Shown one piece after another: positions 1 to 8,204 of a stretch of DNA of 18,417 nt; within the stretch, counting starts at the first letter, position 1, and the number at the start of each line of letters is the position of its first letter. A program made the position numbers and the translations under genes. The DNA is from an uncultured Veillonella sp. (GTDB lineage Bacteria > Bacillota > Negativicutes > Veillonellales > Veillonellaceae), in contig NZ_CALLVP010000051.1 of the NCBI RefSeq assembly GCF_938010505.1, positions 1 through 18,417 on the forward strand. The letters are read 5' to 3'. The notes under the pieces are model-generated. The model had not been told where the DNA came from, searched no databases, and saw only the letters and a list, made by a program, of their open reading frames with translations.

Positions 1-995
1 CCTAAGGCACCAGCAAAGGTCATCACCCCATAATAAATAAAGATGATAAGAATACTAATACCAAAGCCGATAGATGAACTAGAACGTTGTTTTTGAAGGC
101 CTAACGGTGCACCTACAAGAGCAAATACAAAGCTTGCCAAAGGAATTGTAAAGCGTTGATACATTTCCATCTCAAGTTTATTAGCATTAGTATAGGCTGC
201 CTTATAAGCTCTGATTTGATGACGTAACTCCTTAATCGTTAATTCCTCAGGTTTACGTTGATCTTGTTGAATATCTTTTGGTGCAGACTTAATAGGTAAG
301 GATTGCTCCTTAAATTTCATAGCACGTTCTACACCATTACCAGCTGATAAATCGTAGATGATACCATTCTGCATCACCCAGTATTGACCATTCCAGATAG
401 CCGTATCAGCATTTTCAACTTGTTGTAACTTGCCACCTTCCCCAAATTGTTGAACCGTAATCATGGACAACTGTTTGGTTTCAGCATTGTAGCTCTTTGC
501 ATACATCAAAGTACCAAGCTCATCACCATTCATCGTTTTCAACACAATATGATTTTGTGTTTGAGGCGATGCATTTTTCATGATTTGTTCGCGCACAATC
601 GTTTGATACATATGATTTGTACGAGGTACAACAAATTCATTAAATGCTACTGCCCCAATGGAAATGATGAGGGCAATAATATATACGGGCATGGCCAAAC
701 GTAAAAAACTTAAACCGCCAGCACGCATAACAACGATTTCACTAGTACTACTCAAACGACTAAAAGTCATAAGAGAAGCCAGCAATACTGACATTGGGAA
801 TGTTAAGATAACAATACTTGGTAAAGCCAAGACAAAAGCTTGCATAACAAGCAACAATGGCGCCCCATATTCAGTAATATATTGAGCAATTCTAAATAAT
901 GTACCTGTACCAATAAAAATACTAGTAAAGGCAAATACCCCAAATAGGAATGGGCCTACAAAGGCTTTTAAAATATATCTATCTAATAATCGCAT
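1..995 (-). CDS. LptF/LptG-family LPS export permease (partial, 3' end outside window)
   Basis: Membrane permease of the Lpt ABC transporter, which extracts LPS from the inner membrane and passes it to LptC and LptA. I translated it by hand: an ATG at 995 opens a frame that stays open to the window edge, giving 331 complete codons. Hydrophobic segments lie at about residues 10-30, 45-75 and 100-118. A hydrophilic, periplasmic-type domain (about 125-275) follows, then further membrane segments at about 283-300 and 308-330. Family hallmarks are SEIVVMRAGG (85-94), a coupling-helix-like stretch, and GAPLGL (295-300) followed by an RSSSSIGFGIS-type stretch. Family members are usually about 360 residues, so roughly the last 30 are missing. 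AGGAGG just before the ATG overlaps the stop of lptB, which ends 8 nt upstream. LptF and LptG cannot be told apart here. Confidence 0.93.
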   Translation of the reverse strand, partial: MRLLDRYILKAFVGPFLFGVFAFTSIFIGTGTLFRIAQYITEYGAPLLLVMQAFVLALPSIVILTFPMSVLLASLMTFSRLSSTSEIVVMRAGGLSFLRLAMPVYIIALIISIGAVAFNEFVVPRTNHMYQTIVREQIMKNASPQTQNHIVLKTMNGDELGTLMYAKSYNAETKQLSMITVQQFGEGGKLQQVENADTAIWNGQYWVMQNGIIYDLSAGNGVERAMKFKEQSLPIKSAPKDIQQDQRKPEELTIKELRHQIRAYKAAYTNANKLEMEMYQRFTIPLASFVFALVGAPLGLQKQRSSSSIGFGISILIIFIYYGVMTFAGAL

Positions 996-1003
996 AGCCC
1001 CTC

Positions 1004-1723
1004 CTATAATTTAAAGTTATCCCCTAAATAATGTTCACGAGCAATTGGGTCATTCGCGATTTCATCAGGGGTCCCCTCTAGAAGGATTTTACCACTACTC
1101 AAAATATATGCCTTATCTACAATCCCCAATGTTTCGCGAACATTATGGTCTGTAATCAAGATACCAATACCTCGATTCTTGACGTGTAAGATAATTTGTT
1201 GAATGTCAGCAACCGCAATTGGGTCAACACCTGCAAAAGGTTCATCAAGAAGAATGAAATTAGGTTCTAAGGCAAGACAGCGTGCAATTTCTACACGACG
1301 TCGTTCACCACCAGATAATTGCATCCCCATACGATCACGGACATGTCCAATATGAAATTCTTCAATTAATGATTCCACAATAGCTTCAATCTCATCAGGC
1401 TTTTTTGCCGTAATCTGTAGCATGGCACGAATATTGTCCTCTACAGACATAGAACGAAAGATTGATGCCTCTTGTGGTAGATATCCAATCCCTTCAGCAG
1501 CCCGTTTATACATAGGAATATTTGTTATATCCTTGCCATCAACGGTAATGATGCCAGAGCTCGGTCTTTCAATGCCTACAATCATATAAAATGACGTAGT
1601 TTTACCAGCCCCATTAGGGCCCAATAGACCTACAACTTGGCCTTTATCAACGCGTAGACTTACCCCATCTACCACATTGCGTCCGCTAAAGGTTTTAACT
1701 AAGTTTTTGGTTTCTATATACAT
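1004..1723 (-). CDS. lptB: LPS export ABC transporter ATP-binding protein LptB
   Basis: Cytoplasmic ATPase that powers LPS extraction through the LptF/G permease. The 239-residue length is typical of LptB. Visible motifs are Walker A GPNGAGKTT (35-43), the Q-loop at Q84, the ABC signature LSGGERRRVEIAR starting at 136, Walker B ILLDEP (157-162), the D-loop GVD (165-167) and the H-loop H193. The run ITDHNVRETL (190-199) around the H-loop is characteristic of LptB rather than of amino-acid importers. AAGGA lies 6 nt before the ATG. The gene starts 9 nt after lptA and is followed 8 nt later by the permease gene, so the transporter subunits are contiguous. Confidence 0.97.
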   Translation of the reverse strand: MYIETKNLVKTFSGRNVVDGVSLRVDKGQVVGLLGPNGAGKTTSFYMIVGIERPSSGIITVDGKDITNIPMYKRAAEGIGYLPQEASIFRSMSVEDNIRAMLQITAKKPDEIEAIVESLIEEFHIGHVRDRMGMQLSGGERRRVEIARCLALEPNFILLDEPFAGVDPIAVADIQQIILHVKNRGIGILITDHNVRETLGIVDKAYILSSGKILLEGTPDEIANDPIAREHYLGDNFKL

Positions 1724-1732
1724 ATATTATCC

Positions 1733-2452
1733 TTATTTATTCGGAACAATGACGAGTGTACTACGTCCACCTAATGTTTCAGCAGAATCATCAGCTAGAC
1801 GAATTTTAAGTTCCGGCGCATTAAGTACATTACCATTTTGAACGGCATGTGCAGAACCCGATAAGAGTACAACCCCATCATTTTGGTTTGGCGTTTGAGT
1901 ATATGTAGCTCGATCAGCAGAACCAGATACATTTCGTTCAGGATTAGAGAAAGTAACATTACCTTGCGCTACAGCACGAACTTCTTTCATCCAGCCTTCT
2001 ACTTTATTACCAGTCAAGGTTGTACCTTCAGCAATCAAACGGGCATTACCTGTAACAAGACCATATTCGGAATCAGTACTATACTCAACACTGTCGCCAA
2101 AGATTTGGCGATCACCACGTTGCAAATGAACGTTACCATTAGCAGTGAATTTATTATTATTGTAACTGTGAACTGCTTGAGCGGACATAGCCATATCAGT
2201 ACCAATCATAGATACACCACCATCAAGATTTGCTTCTTGAGTTTTTGTGTTGTACCAACCCTTGGCACCAGTCATAGTTTTATCCGCTTGGGTGATAACA
2301 ACATTACCCGTTGCATCCGCACGACCTGAATTGCCATCATAAGACAATGTATCAGCGCTGATAGTCAACGGATCATTTGCCGCCCAAGCTGTAACAGATG
2401 CTGTCATGAGTACAGCTAATATAGCCATACCAATCTGTTTTTTCTTATTCAT
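1733..2452 (-). CDS. lptA: LptA/OstA-type periplasmic LPS transport protein
   Basis: Periplasmic bridge protein that carries LPS between LptC and the outer membrane. The N-terminus is a classical signal peptide: lysines (NKKK), a hydrophobic core, and an AWA-A cleavage site near residues 23-24. The mature part consists of repeating short beta-strand segments typical of the OstA/LptA jelly roll, for example LTISADTLSYDGNSGRADATG near its start. The frame can be extended to a TTG at 2467 directly after the lptC stop, and two adjacent ATGs lie at 2455 and 2452. GAGAGGA ends 6 nt before the ATG at 2452 and only 3 nt before the one at 2455, so 2452 is preferred (239 residues). The position between lptC and lptB supports the call. 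Confidence 0.9.
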   Translation of the reverse strand: MNKKKQIGMAILAVLMTASVTAWAANDPLTISADTLSYDGNSGRADATGNVVITQADKTMTGAKGWYNTKTQEANLDGGVSMIGTDMAMSAQAVHSYNNNKFTANGNVHLQRGDRQIFGDSVEYSTDSEYGLVTGNARLIAEGTTLTGNKVEGWMKEVRAVAQGNVTFSNPERNVSGSADRATYTQTPNQNDGVVLLSGSAHAVQNGNVLNAPELKIRLADDSAETLGGRSTLVIVPNK

Positions 2453-2467
2453 CATATTTCCTCTCAA

Positions 2468-3004
2468 TTACTTCTTTGTTAATTTCGCATGCCCAATGGC
2501 TTTAATAACTTTTAAGGACATATTGCCCTCAAGCTTGTCGCCTGTGAGTGTTACATCCTTACTGTTATAAGTGAAAGCCGTTTTAGACGTCAACGTTTTT
2601 GTTTTGTTATCAAAATGAAGGGCTTCAGTTTTAAATTCCGCGCCTTCCGTATTGGTAGCAGTAACGCCTTGATCAATATCAAGAGAGTTTCGATCACCCG
2701 TCAGTACAGCATGAGGAGCTGTAATCGTAGTAGTCACATCATCTTGATAGAACAGACCTTTTAAATTGGTTAAAACGATAGCTTTTGTACGTGGGTCATA
2801 TTCAATCTTCTCAGCTGATAATGCCCATACTAACTTGCCATCCTTTTCCTCTTGTAGATCAGCACCTTGGAAATTAACGAGTTGTCCACTTTGATTTTGT
2901 GTGGTAGTAACATCATTAGAGTCTTTCATAATAAATACGATAAGACCGATTAAAGCCAATACTATAGCGGCCACAATGGCAATTAACTTTTTATTGTTTT
3001 TCAT
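2468..3004 (-). CDS. lptC: LPS export protein LptC (single-span, periplasmic domain)
   Basis: Bitopic inner-membrane protein that receives LPS from LptB2FG and hands it to LptA. The 178-residue product has two lysines near the N-terminus, one hydrophobic segment at about residues 7-26, and a hydrophilic periplasmic domain. That domain has LptC-like beta-strand repeats, such as a strand pair around WALSAEKIEYD followed by TKAIVLTNLKG, and a DIDQG turn. The start ATG lies inside the end of the upstream acyltransferase gene (14-nt overlap). Its ribosome-binding purines (GGGAGAGGG) are therefore coding sequence of that neighbour, which suggests translational coupling. lptA follows immediately. 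Overall sequence identity to proteobacterial LptC looks low, so the call rests on topology, fold pattern and context together. Confidence 0.9.
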   Translation of the reverse strand: MKNNKKLIAIVAAIVLALIGLIVFIMKDSNDVTTTQNQSGQLVNFQGADLQEEKDGKLVWALSAEKIEYDPRTKAIVLTNLKGLFYQDDVTTTITAPHAVLTGDRNSLDIDQGVTATNTEGAEFKTEALHFDNKTKTLTSKTAFTYNSKDVTLTGDKLEGNMSLKVIKAIGHAKLTKK

Positions 3005-3923
3005 GTGCCCTCTCCCGTATAGCTATCTTCTTATCGTAATCAATAATTTGATCCATCTTAGTCATCCAGCGATGTTGGAACCAAAGCCACTCATCTGGAT
3101 GTTCGCGGATAAATTCTTCCGTAACACGTACACATGCTTCAGTCAAACGATACATATCTACATCTTCATCACCAGTTTCCTTATAATGTAATGCTGGTAA
3201 GATATGAACAATATGTCCACCTTCAGGCTTACGAGATGCAAAAATAGGTACTACAGGAGAACCAAATTTCTTTGCAAATGTAGCAGGCCCCATAACCGCT
3301 GATGAATCTTGTCCCAAAAACGGAACTGGTAAACCATTTATATATCCATCTTGGTCAGCTAAGAATCCAAGTAGTTTTTTCTTTTTTAAAGCCTTAGCAG
3401 CAGAAACGATTTCATTACCACCACTAGCAAATACGTCAAGCCCCACCATCTCACGATATTCATTCATAAGACGTGTAAATTGAGCATTAGGTTGTTTCTT
3501 AACAATTGTAGTGGAAGGGTATCCATGAGCCGCCATAGCAGCCCCCATCCATTCCCAGTTTCCTACATGTCCAGTAAGAACGATAACACCCTTATCTTCA
3601 GCAATGGCAGCTTCTAAATGTTCAACACCACGCATCTCTATATGTTTATTGATAAAGGATTTCGTCAGGTTTGGCATGTACAATACTTCCATAACACTGC
3701 GGCCAAGGTTTTTGAACAACTTTTCAATTAATTGTTCCGCCTCTTGATCGTTCATGTTCATGCCAATTTTAATATTATTTATACCTCTAAGCTTTTGCTT
3801 CTTCGCTATTAGCCCATATACAGGACCTAAACAAGCGCCTATGAGCAAAATGAGCTTGTATGGTAGTCGACAAACGAGCCAACTAATGCCTTTAACTAAA
3901 TGGTATTGCCATTCGTTATTCAT
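2991..3923 (-). CDS. LpxL/LpxM (HtrB/MsbB)-family lipid A late acyltransferase, copy near lptC
   Basis: Membrane-associated acyltransferase expected to add a secondary acyl chain to Kdo-lipid A. The product is 310 residues, normal for the family. An N-terminal hydrophobic stretch (about 10-40) is followed by the catalytic H-x4-E motif HVGNWE (H119, E124). Further conserved stretches include FLADQDGY, the segment VPFLGQDSSAVMGPATFA, and a C-terminal PDEWLWFQHRWM. The frame extends upstream to 3992, but that stretch overlaps kdsC and is cysteine-rich and unlike the family. AAGGAGGTG sits just before the ATG at 3923, which is therefore chosen. The gene begins 14 nt after kdsC and overlaps lptC by 14 nt. 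Which acyl position it serves, lauroyl-type or myristoyl-type, cannot be read from the sequence. Confidence 0.92.
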   Translation of the reverse strand: MNNEWQYHLVKGISWLVCRLPYKLILLIGACLGPVYGLIAKKQKLRGINNIKIGMNMNDQEAEQLIEKLFKNLGRSVMEVLYMPNLTKSFINKHIEMRGVEHLEAAIAEDKGVIVLTGHVGNWEWMGAAMAAHGYPSTTIVKKQPNAQFTRLMNEYREMVGLDVFASGGNEIVSAAKALKKKKLLGFLADQDGYINGLPVPFLGQDSSAVMGPATFAKKFGSPVVPIFASRKPEGGHIVHILPALHYKETGDEDVDMYRLTEACVRVTEEFIREHPDEWLWFQHRWMTKMDQIIDYDKKIAIRERAHEKQ

Positions 3924-3937
3924 TCTGCCCACCTCCT

Positions 3938-4459
3938 TTATTGTCCATGAGCATGGGCCTCTCGCGCATAATCTGCAACAACAGAATCCCATAAACCTTG
4001 AGTCTTCAAGATATATTCTACAGCCTCTCTAACGGCACCATGTCCGCCATTGACGGTAGAAATAAATTTAGCTAATGATTTAACCTCTAGTACTGCATTA
4101 TTTGGTGCCATCGGTAAACCTACGAGTTGAAGAGCACCTAAATCATTAAGATCATCCCCCATGTAAGCAATCGAGTCTAAGTCGATTTGATGTTTTTTAC
4201 AAAGAGTTCTTAATGCTTCAGTTTTATTAGCATGCCCCATAAGAAGTTCATCAAAATGCAACTCCTTCGCACGGCGCTCTACCATCGGAGATACACGAGC
4301 CGTAATAATTGCTAGCTTTATCCCTGATTTACGAGCCGCAGTCAAGCCTAAACCGTCTTTTACAGAAAAGGCTTTGAGCTCTTCTCCAGTCGATGTATAA
4401 ATTAAAGAGCCATCAGATAGAACTCCATCAACATCGAGAACAATCCATTGAATATTCAT
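3938..4459 (-). CDS. kdsC: 3-deoxy-D-manno-octulosonate 8-phosphate phosphatase KdsC
   Basis: HAD-superfamily phosphatase that converts Kdo-8-phosphate to Kdo, the third of the four Kdo steps. At 173 residues it is a typical minimal (C0-type) HAD enzyme. Motif I is LDVDGVLSDG, with nucleophile D9 and acid/base D11. T53 serves as motif II, K79 as motif III, and GDDLND (101-106) is the metal-binding motif IV. FSVKDGLGL (31-39) corresponds to the KdsC-specific FxxKDGxG stretch. Start and stop interlock with kdsD: the ATG shares one base with the kdsD stop (TAATG), which implies translational coupling. The product is encoded beside all the other Kdo genes. Confidence 0.96.
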   Translation of the reverse strand: MNIQWIVLDVDGVLSDGSLIYTSTGEELKAFSVKDGLGLTAARKSGIKLAIITARVSPMVERRAKELHFDELLMGHANKTEALRTLCKKHQIDLDSIAYMGDDLNDLGALQLVGLPMAPNNAVLEVKSLAKFISTVNGGHGAVREAVEYILKTQGLWDSVVADYAREAHAHGQ

Positions 4460-5430
4460 TATACAATGCCTCTACGCAATAAATCCGTAATATGAACAAT
4501 GCCAAGACATACATTATTAGTATCTACCACAGGTAATACGGTGATAGGGCGAGGTTGATTTTTCTCCATTAAATGAAGCGCTTCAGCGGCCAATTTATCC
4601 TTCGTAATCGTACGAGGCATGGCTGTCATCATATCCTCTACAGGCCATTCTAAAAAATTACTCCCAGAATCAAGGCCACGACGCACATCACCATCAGTAA
4701 CAAGGCCTAACAAATGTCCATCTTCGTCAATAACATTTGTAGCGCCTAAACCTTTTTCGGTCATTACAAAGAGCGCATCACGAACAGTAGCCCCTTTGAA
4801 TACCGTTGGATTATCCTCTTCACCATGCATGATGTTTTCTACAGTCAACAATAATTTGCGACCTAAAGAGCCACCTGGATGGAATACAGCAAAGTTTTCT
4901 GGAGTAAAATGATGGCGTTCCAATAAACATACTGCTAATGCATCTCCTAGAGCTAGTGCAACGGTAGTACTTGTGGTAGGTGCTAAACCTAATGGACAAG
5001 CTTCACGTTCTACCTCTGCCAACAATACGATATCAGAATTTTTTGCTAATGTAGACTCTGGTTTTCCTACAACACAGATTAATTTAGCTCCTATGCGGCG
5101 CAAAGACGGTAAAATACTAATGATTTCACCGGTTTCACCACTATTAGAAAATGCTAATACTACATCATCTTCAGTAATCATACCAAGATCACCATGCACA
5201 CCTTCACCAGGATGCATAAAAAGTGCCGGTGTACCTGTACTAGCCAAGGTAGCCGCAATTTTACGACCAATATGACCAGATTTACCCATCCCTGTACATA
5301 CCACGCGACCCTTACAAGCCAAAATCATATTTACAGCATTTACAAAATTGTGATCCAAACGAGAACTTAATTCTTCTATAGCACGAGCTTCCTCATGAAG
5401 CACCTGTGCCGCTTGTTCTAAAATAGTCAC
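4459..5430 (-). CDS. kdsD: D-arabinose-5-phosphate isomerase KdsD (KpsF/GutQ family)
   Basis: Converts D-ribulose 5-phosphate to D-arabinose 5-phosphate, the entry step of Kdo synthesis. The 323-residue length matches the family. An N-terminal SIS sugar-isomerase domain (about 30-170) contains GMGKSGHIGRKIAATLAS, the HPGEGVHGDLG stretch and the SNSGET phosphosugar-binding motif. Two CBS domains follow (about 200-323), with ATNVIDEDGHLLGLVTDGD in the first and LPVVDTNNVCLGIVHITD in the second. The start codon is GTG at 5430, preceded by a G-rich ribosome-binding site (GGGGCGG) that overlaps the kdsA stop region. It is followed by kdsC with a 1-nt overlap. Together with kdsA, kdsB and kdsC it completes Kdo activation locally. 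Confidence 0.96.
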   Translation of the reverse strand: MTILEQAAQVLHEEARAIEELSSRLDHNFVNAVNMILACKGRVVCTGMGKSGHIGRKIAATLASTGTPALFMHPGEGVHGDLGMITEDDVVLAFSNSGETGEIISILPSLRRIGAKLICVVGKPESTLAKNSDIVLLAEVEREACPLGLAPTTSTTVALALGDALAVCLLERHHFTPENFAVFHPGGSLGRKLLLTVENIMHGEEDNPTVFKGATVRDALFVMTEKGLGATNVIDEDGHLLGLVTDGDVRRGLDSGSNFLEWPVEDMMTAMPRTITKDKLAAEALHLMEKNQPRPITVLPVVDTNNVCLGIVHITDLLRRGIV

Positions 5431-5441
5431 AAATACCGCCC

Positions 5442-6260
5442 CTAACCTTTTACGATTTTATCAATAGCTACTAAATCACGAAGCACAGCTTCAAATTGAT
5501 CTAAATACAACATGTTTGGACCATCGGACAATGCTTCCTCCGGATTATCATGCACTTCAAAGAACAAGCCATCTACGCCACTAGCTACAGCAGCACGAGC
5601 CAAGTTCGGTACAAATTCACGATTGCCACTAGATTTAGTACCTGCACCACCTGGTAATTGAACACTATGAGTAGCATCAAAGATTACAGGATAGTCGAAA
5701 GAACGCATAATTGGGAACGATCTCATATCCACTACGAGGTTATTATAGCCAAAGCTAAAACCACGTTCTGTAAGCATAAGATTTTCATTGCCTGTTTCTT
5801 TCATTTTATTGAGGACATTCTCCATATCCTTAGGTGCCATAAATTGACCTTTTTTAACATTTACACATTTGCCCGTTTTAGCAGCTCCATATACAAGATC
5901 TGTTTGACGGCATAAGAAGGCTGGAATTTGAAGAATATCTAGCACTTCTGCAGCTGGTTCAATTTGTTCAATAGAGTGAATATCACTTACAACTGGTACA
6001 TTGAGTTCCTTCTTAATAGAAGCAAGCATTTTTAGCCCTTCCTCAAGACCTGGTCCACGGAAGGAGCTAAAGCTAGAGCGATTAGCTTTATCAAAGGAGG
6101 CTTTAAAGATATAAGGAACGCCTAAACGTTCGCATATCTCTTTTGCTCGTTTACCAATAGCCAATGTGCGGTCATAGTCCTCAATAACACATGGACCGGC
6201 AAGGACAAATAAACCTTTGCCACCACCCACTGTAATATCTTTAATTTGAACTGTTTTCAT
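5442..6260 (-). CDS. kdsA: 3-deoxy-D-manno-octulosonate 8-phosphate synthase KdsA (metal-dependent class)
   Basis: Condenses phosphoenolpyruvate with arabinose 5-phosphate to give Kdo-8-phosphate in the cytoplasm. The 272-residue TIM-barrel enzyme shows FKASFDKANRSS (52-63), LCRQTDL (116-122), NVKKGQF (134-140) and DATHSVQLPGG (195-205). The N-terminal GPCVIE places Cys at residue 24. In metal-independent enzymes such as that of E. coli this position is Asn. H198, E235 and D246 sit where the other metal ligands of the Aquifex-type enzyme lie, so a divalent metal requirement is inferred. The ATG directly follows the kdsB stop, and GAGGAG inside the last kdsB codons is its ribosome-binding site. 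The nearby DAHP synthase family is excluded by the KANRSS and RQTDL motifs. Confidence 0.97.
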   Translation of the reverse strand: MKTVQIKDITVGGGKGLFVLAGPCVIEDYDRTLAIGKRAKEICERLGVPYIFKASFDKANRSSFSSFRGPGLEEGLKMLASIKKELNVPVVSDIHSIEQIEPAAEVLDILQIPAFLCRQTDLVYGAAKTGKCVNVKKGQFMAPKDMENVLNKMKETGNENLMLTERGFSFGYNNLVVDMRSFPIMRSFDYPVIFDATHSVQLPGGAGTKSSGNREFVPNLARAAVASGVDGLFFEVHDNPEEALSDGPNMLYLDQFEAVLRDLVAIDKIVKG

Positions 6261-6992
6261 TTATTTCTCCTCTTGCTCGTAAATTGCATTAACACGAGCT
6301 AAGTCTTCAGGTGTATCAACACCGATAAATCGTTTATTTGTTAGAATAACACGAATGGTATAACCATTTTCCAAAGCACGTAATTGTTCTAGAGATTCTG
6401 TTTGCTCCGCTGCAGTTGGTTCCATCTTGGCGTAGTTCAATAAGAACTCTCTACGATATGCATAGATGCCAATATGTTTTAGTGGCGGACGTACAAAGTC
6501 ATGGCGAGGATATGGGATTAAAGATCTAGAAAAATACATCGCATCATTACGATTATTTAAAATGACCTTTACCGCTGATGGCTCCTCATACTCCTCCTCT
6601 AATAAAGGAGTTGCTACCGTAGCCATCTGTAAGTTTGGATCTTCTTCAAAGAGACGTGCCAAATCATCAATAAGATTTGAATCAATCATCGGTTCATCAC
6701 CTTGGACATTGATGATAACATCTAAATCTGTATAATGATTAGCAACCTCTGCCAATCGATCGGTTCCAGTCGGATGGTTAGGATCTGTCATCATAACAGT
6801 TCCCTCAAATCGTTGTACTGCAGAAAATACGCGGTCATCATCAGTAGCTACAATCGTACATGCTGTCTTTGTAGCTTGTGATACCCTAGCATAAACCCGT
6901 TCAATCATAGGTTTACCTGCAATATCAGCCAATGGCTTACCAGGCAATCTAGTAGAACCATAACGAGCAGGAATGACACATCCAAACTTCAC
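6261..6992 (-). CDS. kdsB: CMP-Kdo synthetase KdsB (3-deoxy-manno-octulosonate cytidylyltransferase)
   Basis: Activates Kdo with CTP to CMP-Kdo, the donor used by WaaA. The 243-residue product has the nucleotidyltransferase N-terminal signature IPARYGSTRLPGKPL (7-21), followed by VATDDDRV, HPTGTDRLAE and NVQGDEPMI, all hallmarks of KdsB. The start is GTG at 6992. A nearby upstream ATG is out of frame, and the ribosome-binding site is weak (TGGGG). The gene follows a 44-nt gap after lpxK, the largest spacing but one inside block C. That gap contains a -10-like element and an inverted repeat, so kdsB may have some transcription of its own. The kdsB stop abuts the kdsA start. Confidence 0.96.
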   Translation of the reverse strand: MKFGCVIPARYGSTRLPGKPLADIAGKPMIERVYARVSQATKTACTIVATDDDRVFSAVQRFEGTVMMTDPNHPTGTDRLAEVANHYTDLDVIINVQGDEPMIDSNLIDDLARLFEEDPNLQMATVATPLLEEEYEEPSAVKVILNNRNDAMYFSRSLIPYPRHDFVRPPLKHIGIYAYRREFLLNYAKMEPTAAEQTESLEQLRALENGYTIRVILTNKRFIGVDTPEDLARVNAIYEQEEK

Positions 6993-7016
6993 GATAAAAC
7001 CCCATTTCTGTTATTC

Positions 7017-7037
7017 GTGTATCTTATTATTATACAC
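7017..7037 (-). repeat. Inverted repeat between lpxK and kdsB
   Basis: Arms GTGTAT (7017-7022) and ATACAC (7032-7037) are perfect complements separated by 9 bases. The right arm touches the lpxK stop codon. No U-tract follows on the minus strand, so this is not a standard terminator. It overlaps the TATAAT-like hexamer described separately. It could be a protein-binding site, a processing hairpin or chance in AT-rich DNA. Confidence 0.35.
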
Positions 7038-7056
7038 TAAATCTCTAAATTTTCTA
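7029..7056 (-). promoter_or_regulatory. Candidate internal promoter upstream of kdsB
   Basis: On the minus strand a perfect TATAAT (7034-7029) is preceded after 16 bases by TAGAAA (7056-7051), which matches 4 of 6 bases of the -35 consensus. Transcription would begin near 7022 and leave a leader of about 30 nt before the GTG start of kdsB. The -35 part is weak and lies in lpxK coding sequence, so this is a candidate only. Confidence 0.35.
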
Positions 7057-8149
7057 TGAATTCTTGTTTTCCAGAAACAAACTCAATCCCTATAGATAGC
7101 ACTAGAATCGGTATTTTTAAGTCTTCGATTGCATGCAACTGACTTAACTTAACCGCATCCTTTTCCGTAATGCAAATAGCATCAGCTTGATGAGCAAAAG
7201 CTGCTTTCCATATATCAATAACATCATCATTTGAGAAATCATGATGATCCCCAAATGGTAAGGTATGAACGACGTTATACCCTACATCGGTCAACGTTTG
7301 TGTAAAGGATTGAGGGTTTCCAATTCCACTTACCGCCATAATACGTTGTTCCTTATAAGCATCTACAGAAGTCCCAACAGAGCCATTAGCCCACTCATCT
7401 AAAGTATACATAAACTGCGGTTTATGTGTTGTTTCATAGACAGGTATATTGGGAATCATATGAGATAATCTTTTACGAATGCCAGATACAATACCTGGCG
7501 CTACTTGATCCACCTTAGTAAGAACGATAATATCAGCACGCTGTAAACCACTAAGTGGCTCACGTAATAATCCACGAGGCAACACATAATCATAGCCAAA
7601 CGGATTAGATGCATCGATTAGCACAATATCAATATCTCTTGCTAATGCACGATGTTGAAAACCATCATCCATAATAAGGCAATCGGCACCGAGTTCATTA
7701 ATGGCGATTTCTGCAGATTTAGAACGTTCACGACCGATAATTACATTGGATTTTTGTAAAACCTTTGCTAATAACCACGCCTCATCACCACTGATAGATG
7801 GTTCCACAAGCATGGTACCGTCTTTAGAAATAATAATATTTTTCTTATTATCTTCTGCTCGGTAACCACGACTAAGAACGGTAGGATGAAAGCCCTTTTG
7901 AGTGAGCACATCACAAATAAATCGCACCATTGGTGTTTTTCCAGTACCACCAGCCGTAATATTACCAACGCTGATAACAGGCACTGTAACTCTCGTAACG
8001 CCTTTACCCTCATCAAATCGAGCATTGCGCATTGATACAGCCTTCTCATAACCTTTACTCAAAAGGCCTAAACTGGAACGAGCTATATCACCTAATATGG
8101 ATTGATCTTCACCACTAACGATGGATTTGAATAATGCTTCCCCACTCAT
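7037..8149 (-). CDS. lpxK: Tetraacyldisaccharide 4'-kinase LpxK
   Basis: Phosphorylates the 4' position of tetraacyldisaccharide-1-phosphate to give lipid IVA. The 370-residue product carries the family core VISVGNITAGGTGKTP, with the P-loop at about 67-72, LSRGY (92-96), GDE (121-123) and MDDGFQH (160-166). Later come RGLLREP and ITEKDAVK. It is longer than E. coli LpxK (about 328 residues), with extra residues before the P-loop. The N-terminal region (about 15-40) looks amphipathic rather than a clear membrane-spanning helix. AGGAGG lies 8 nt before the ATG at 8149. The gene is 55 nt downstream of waaA, in the expected pathway neighbourhood. Confidence 0.95.
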   Translation of the reverse strand: MSGEALFKSIVSGEDQSILGDIARSSLGLLSKGYEKAVSMRNARFDEGKGVTRVTVPVISVGNITAGGTGKTPMVRFICDVLTQKGFHPTVLSRGYRAEDNKKNIIISKDGTMLVEPSISGDEAWLLAKVLQKSNVIIGRERSKSAEIAINELGADCLIMDDGFQHRALARDIDIVLIDASNPFGYDYVLPRGLLREPLSGLQRADIIVLTKVDQVAPGIVSGIRKRLSHMIPNIPVYETTHKPQFMYTLDEWANGSVGTSVDAYKEQRIMAVSGIGNPQSFTQTLTDVGYNVVHTLPFGDHHDFSNDDVIDIWKAAFAHQADAICITEKDAVKLSQLHAIEDLKIPILVLSIGIEFVSGKQEFIENLEI

Positions 8150-8204
8150 AGGTGACTCCTCCTATTATGTAATACAATAAACTAATCTAACAAATTTTAT
8201 TCTA

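Noticed and set aside
1883..2329. Plus-strand open frame of 148 codons opposite lptA
   Set aside because: Antisense shadow of a well-supported gene, with low-complexity Ser/Thr/Ile composition and no recognisable domain.
3924..3992. 23-residue N-terminal extension of the acyltransferase near lptC
   Set aside because: It overlaps kdsC, has an unusual run of cysteines, and a strong AAGGAGGTG marks the ATG at 3923.
8150..8204. TTGTTA-N18-CATAAT promoter-like pair between waaA and lpxK
   Set aside because: The transcription start would fall on the lpxK ribosome-binding site, leaving almost no leader, so it is unlikely to be used.
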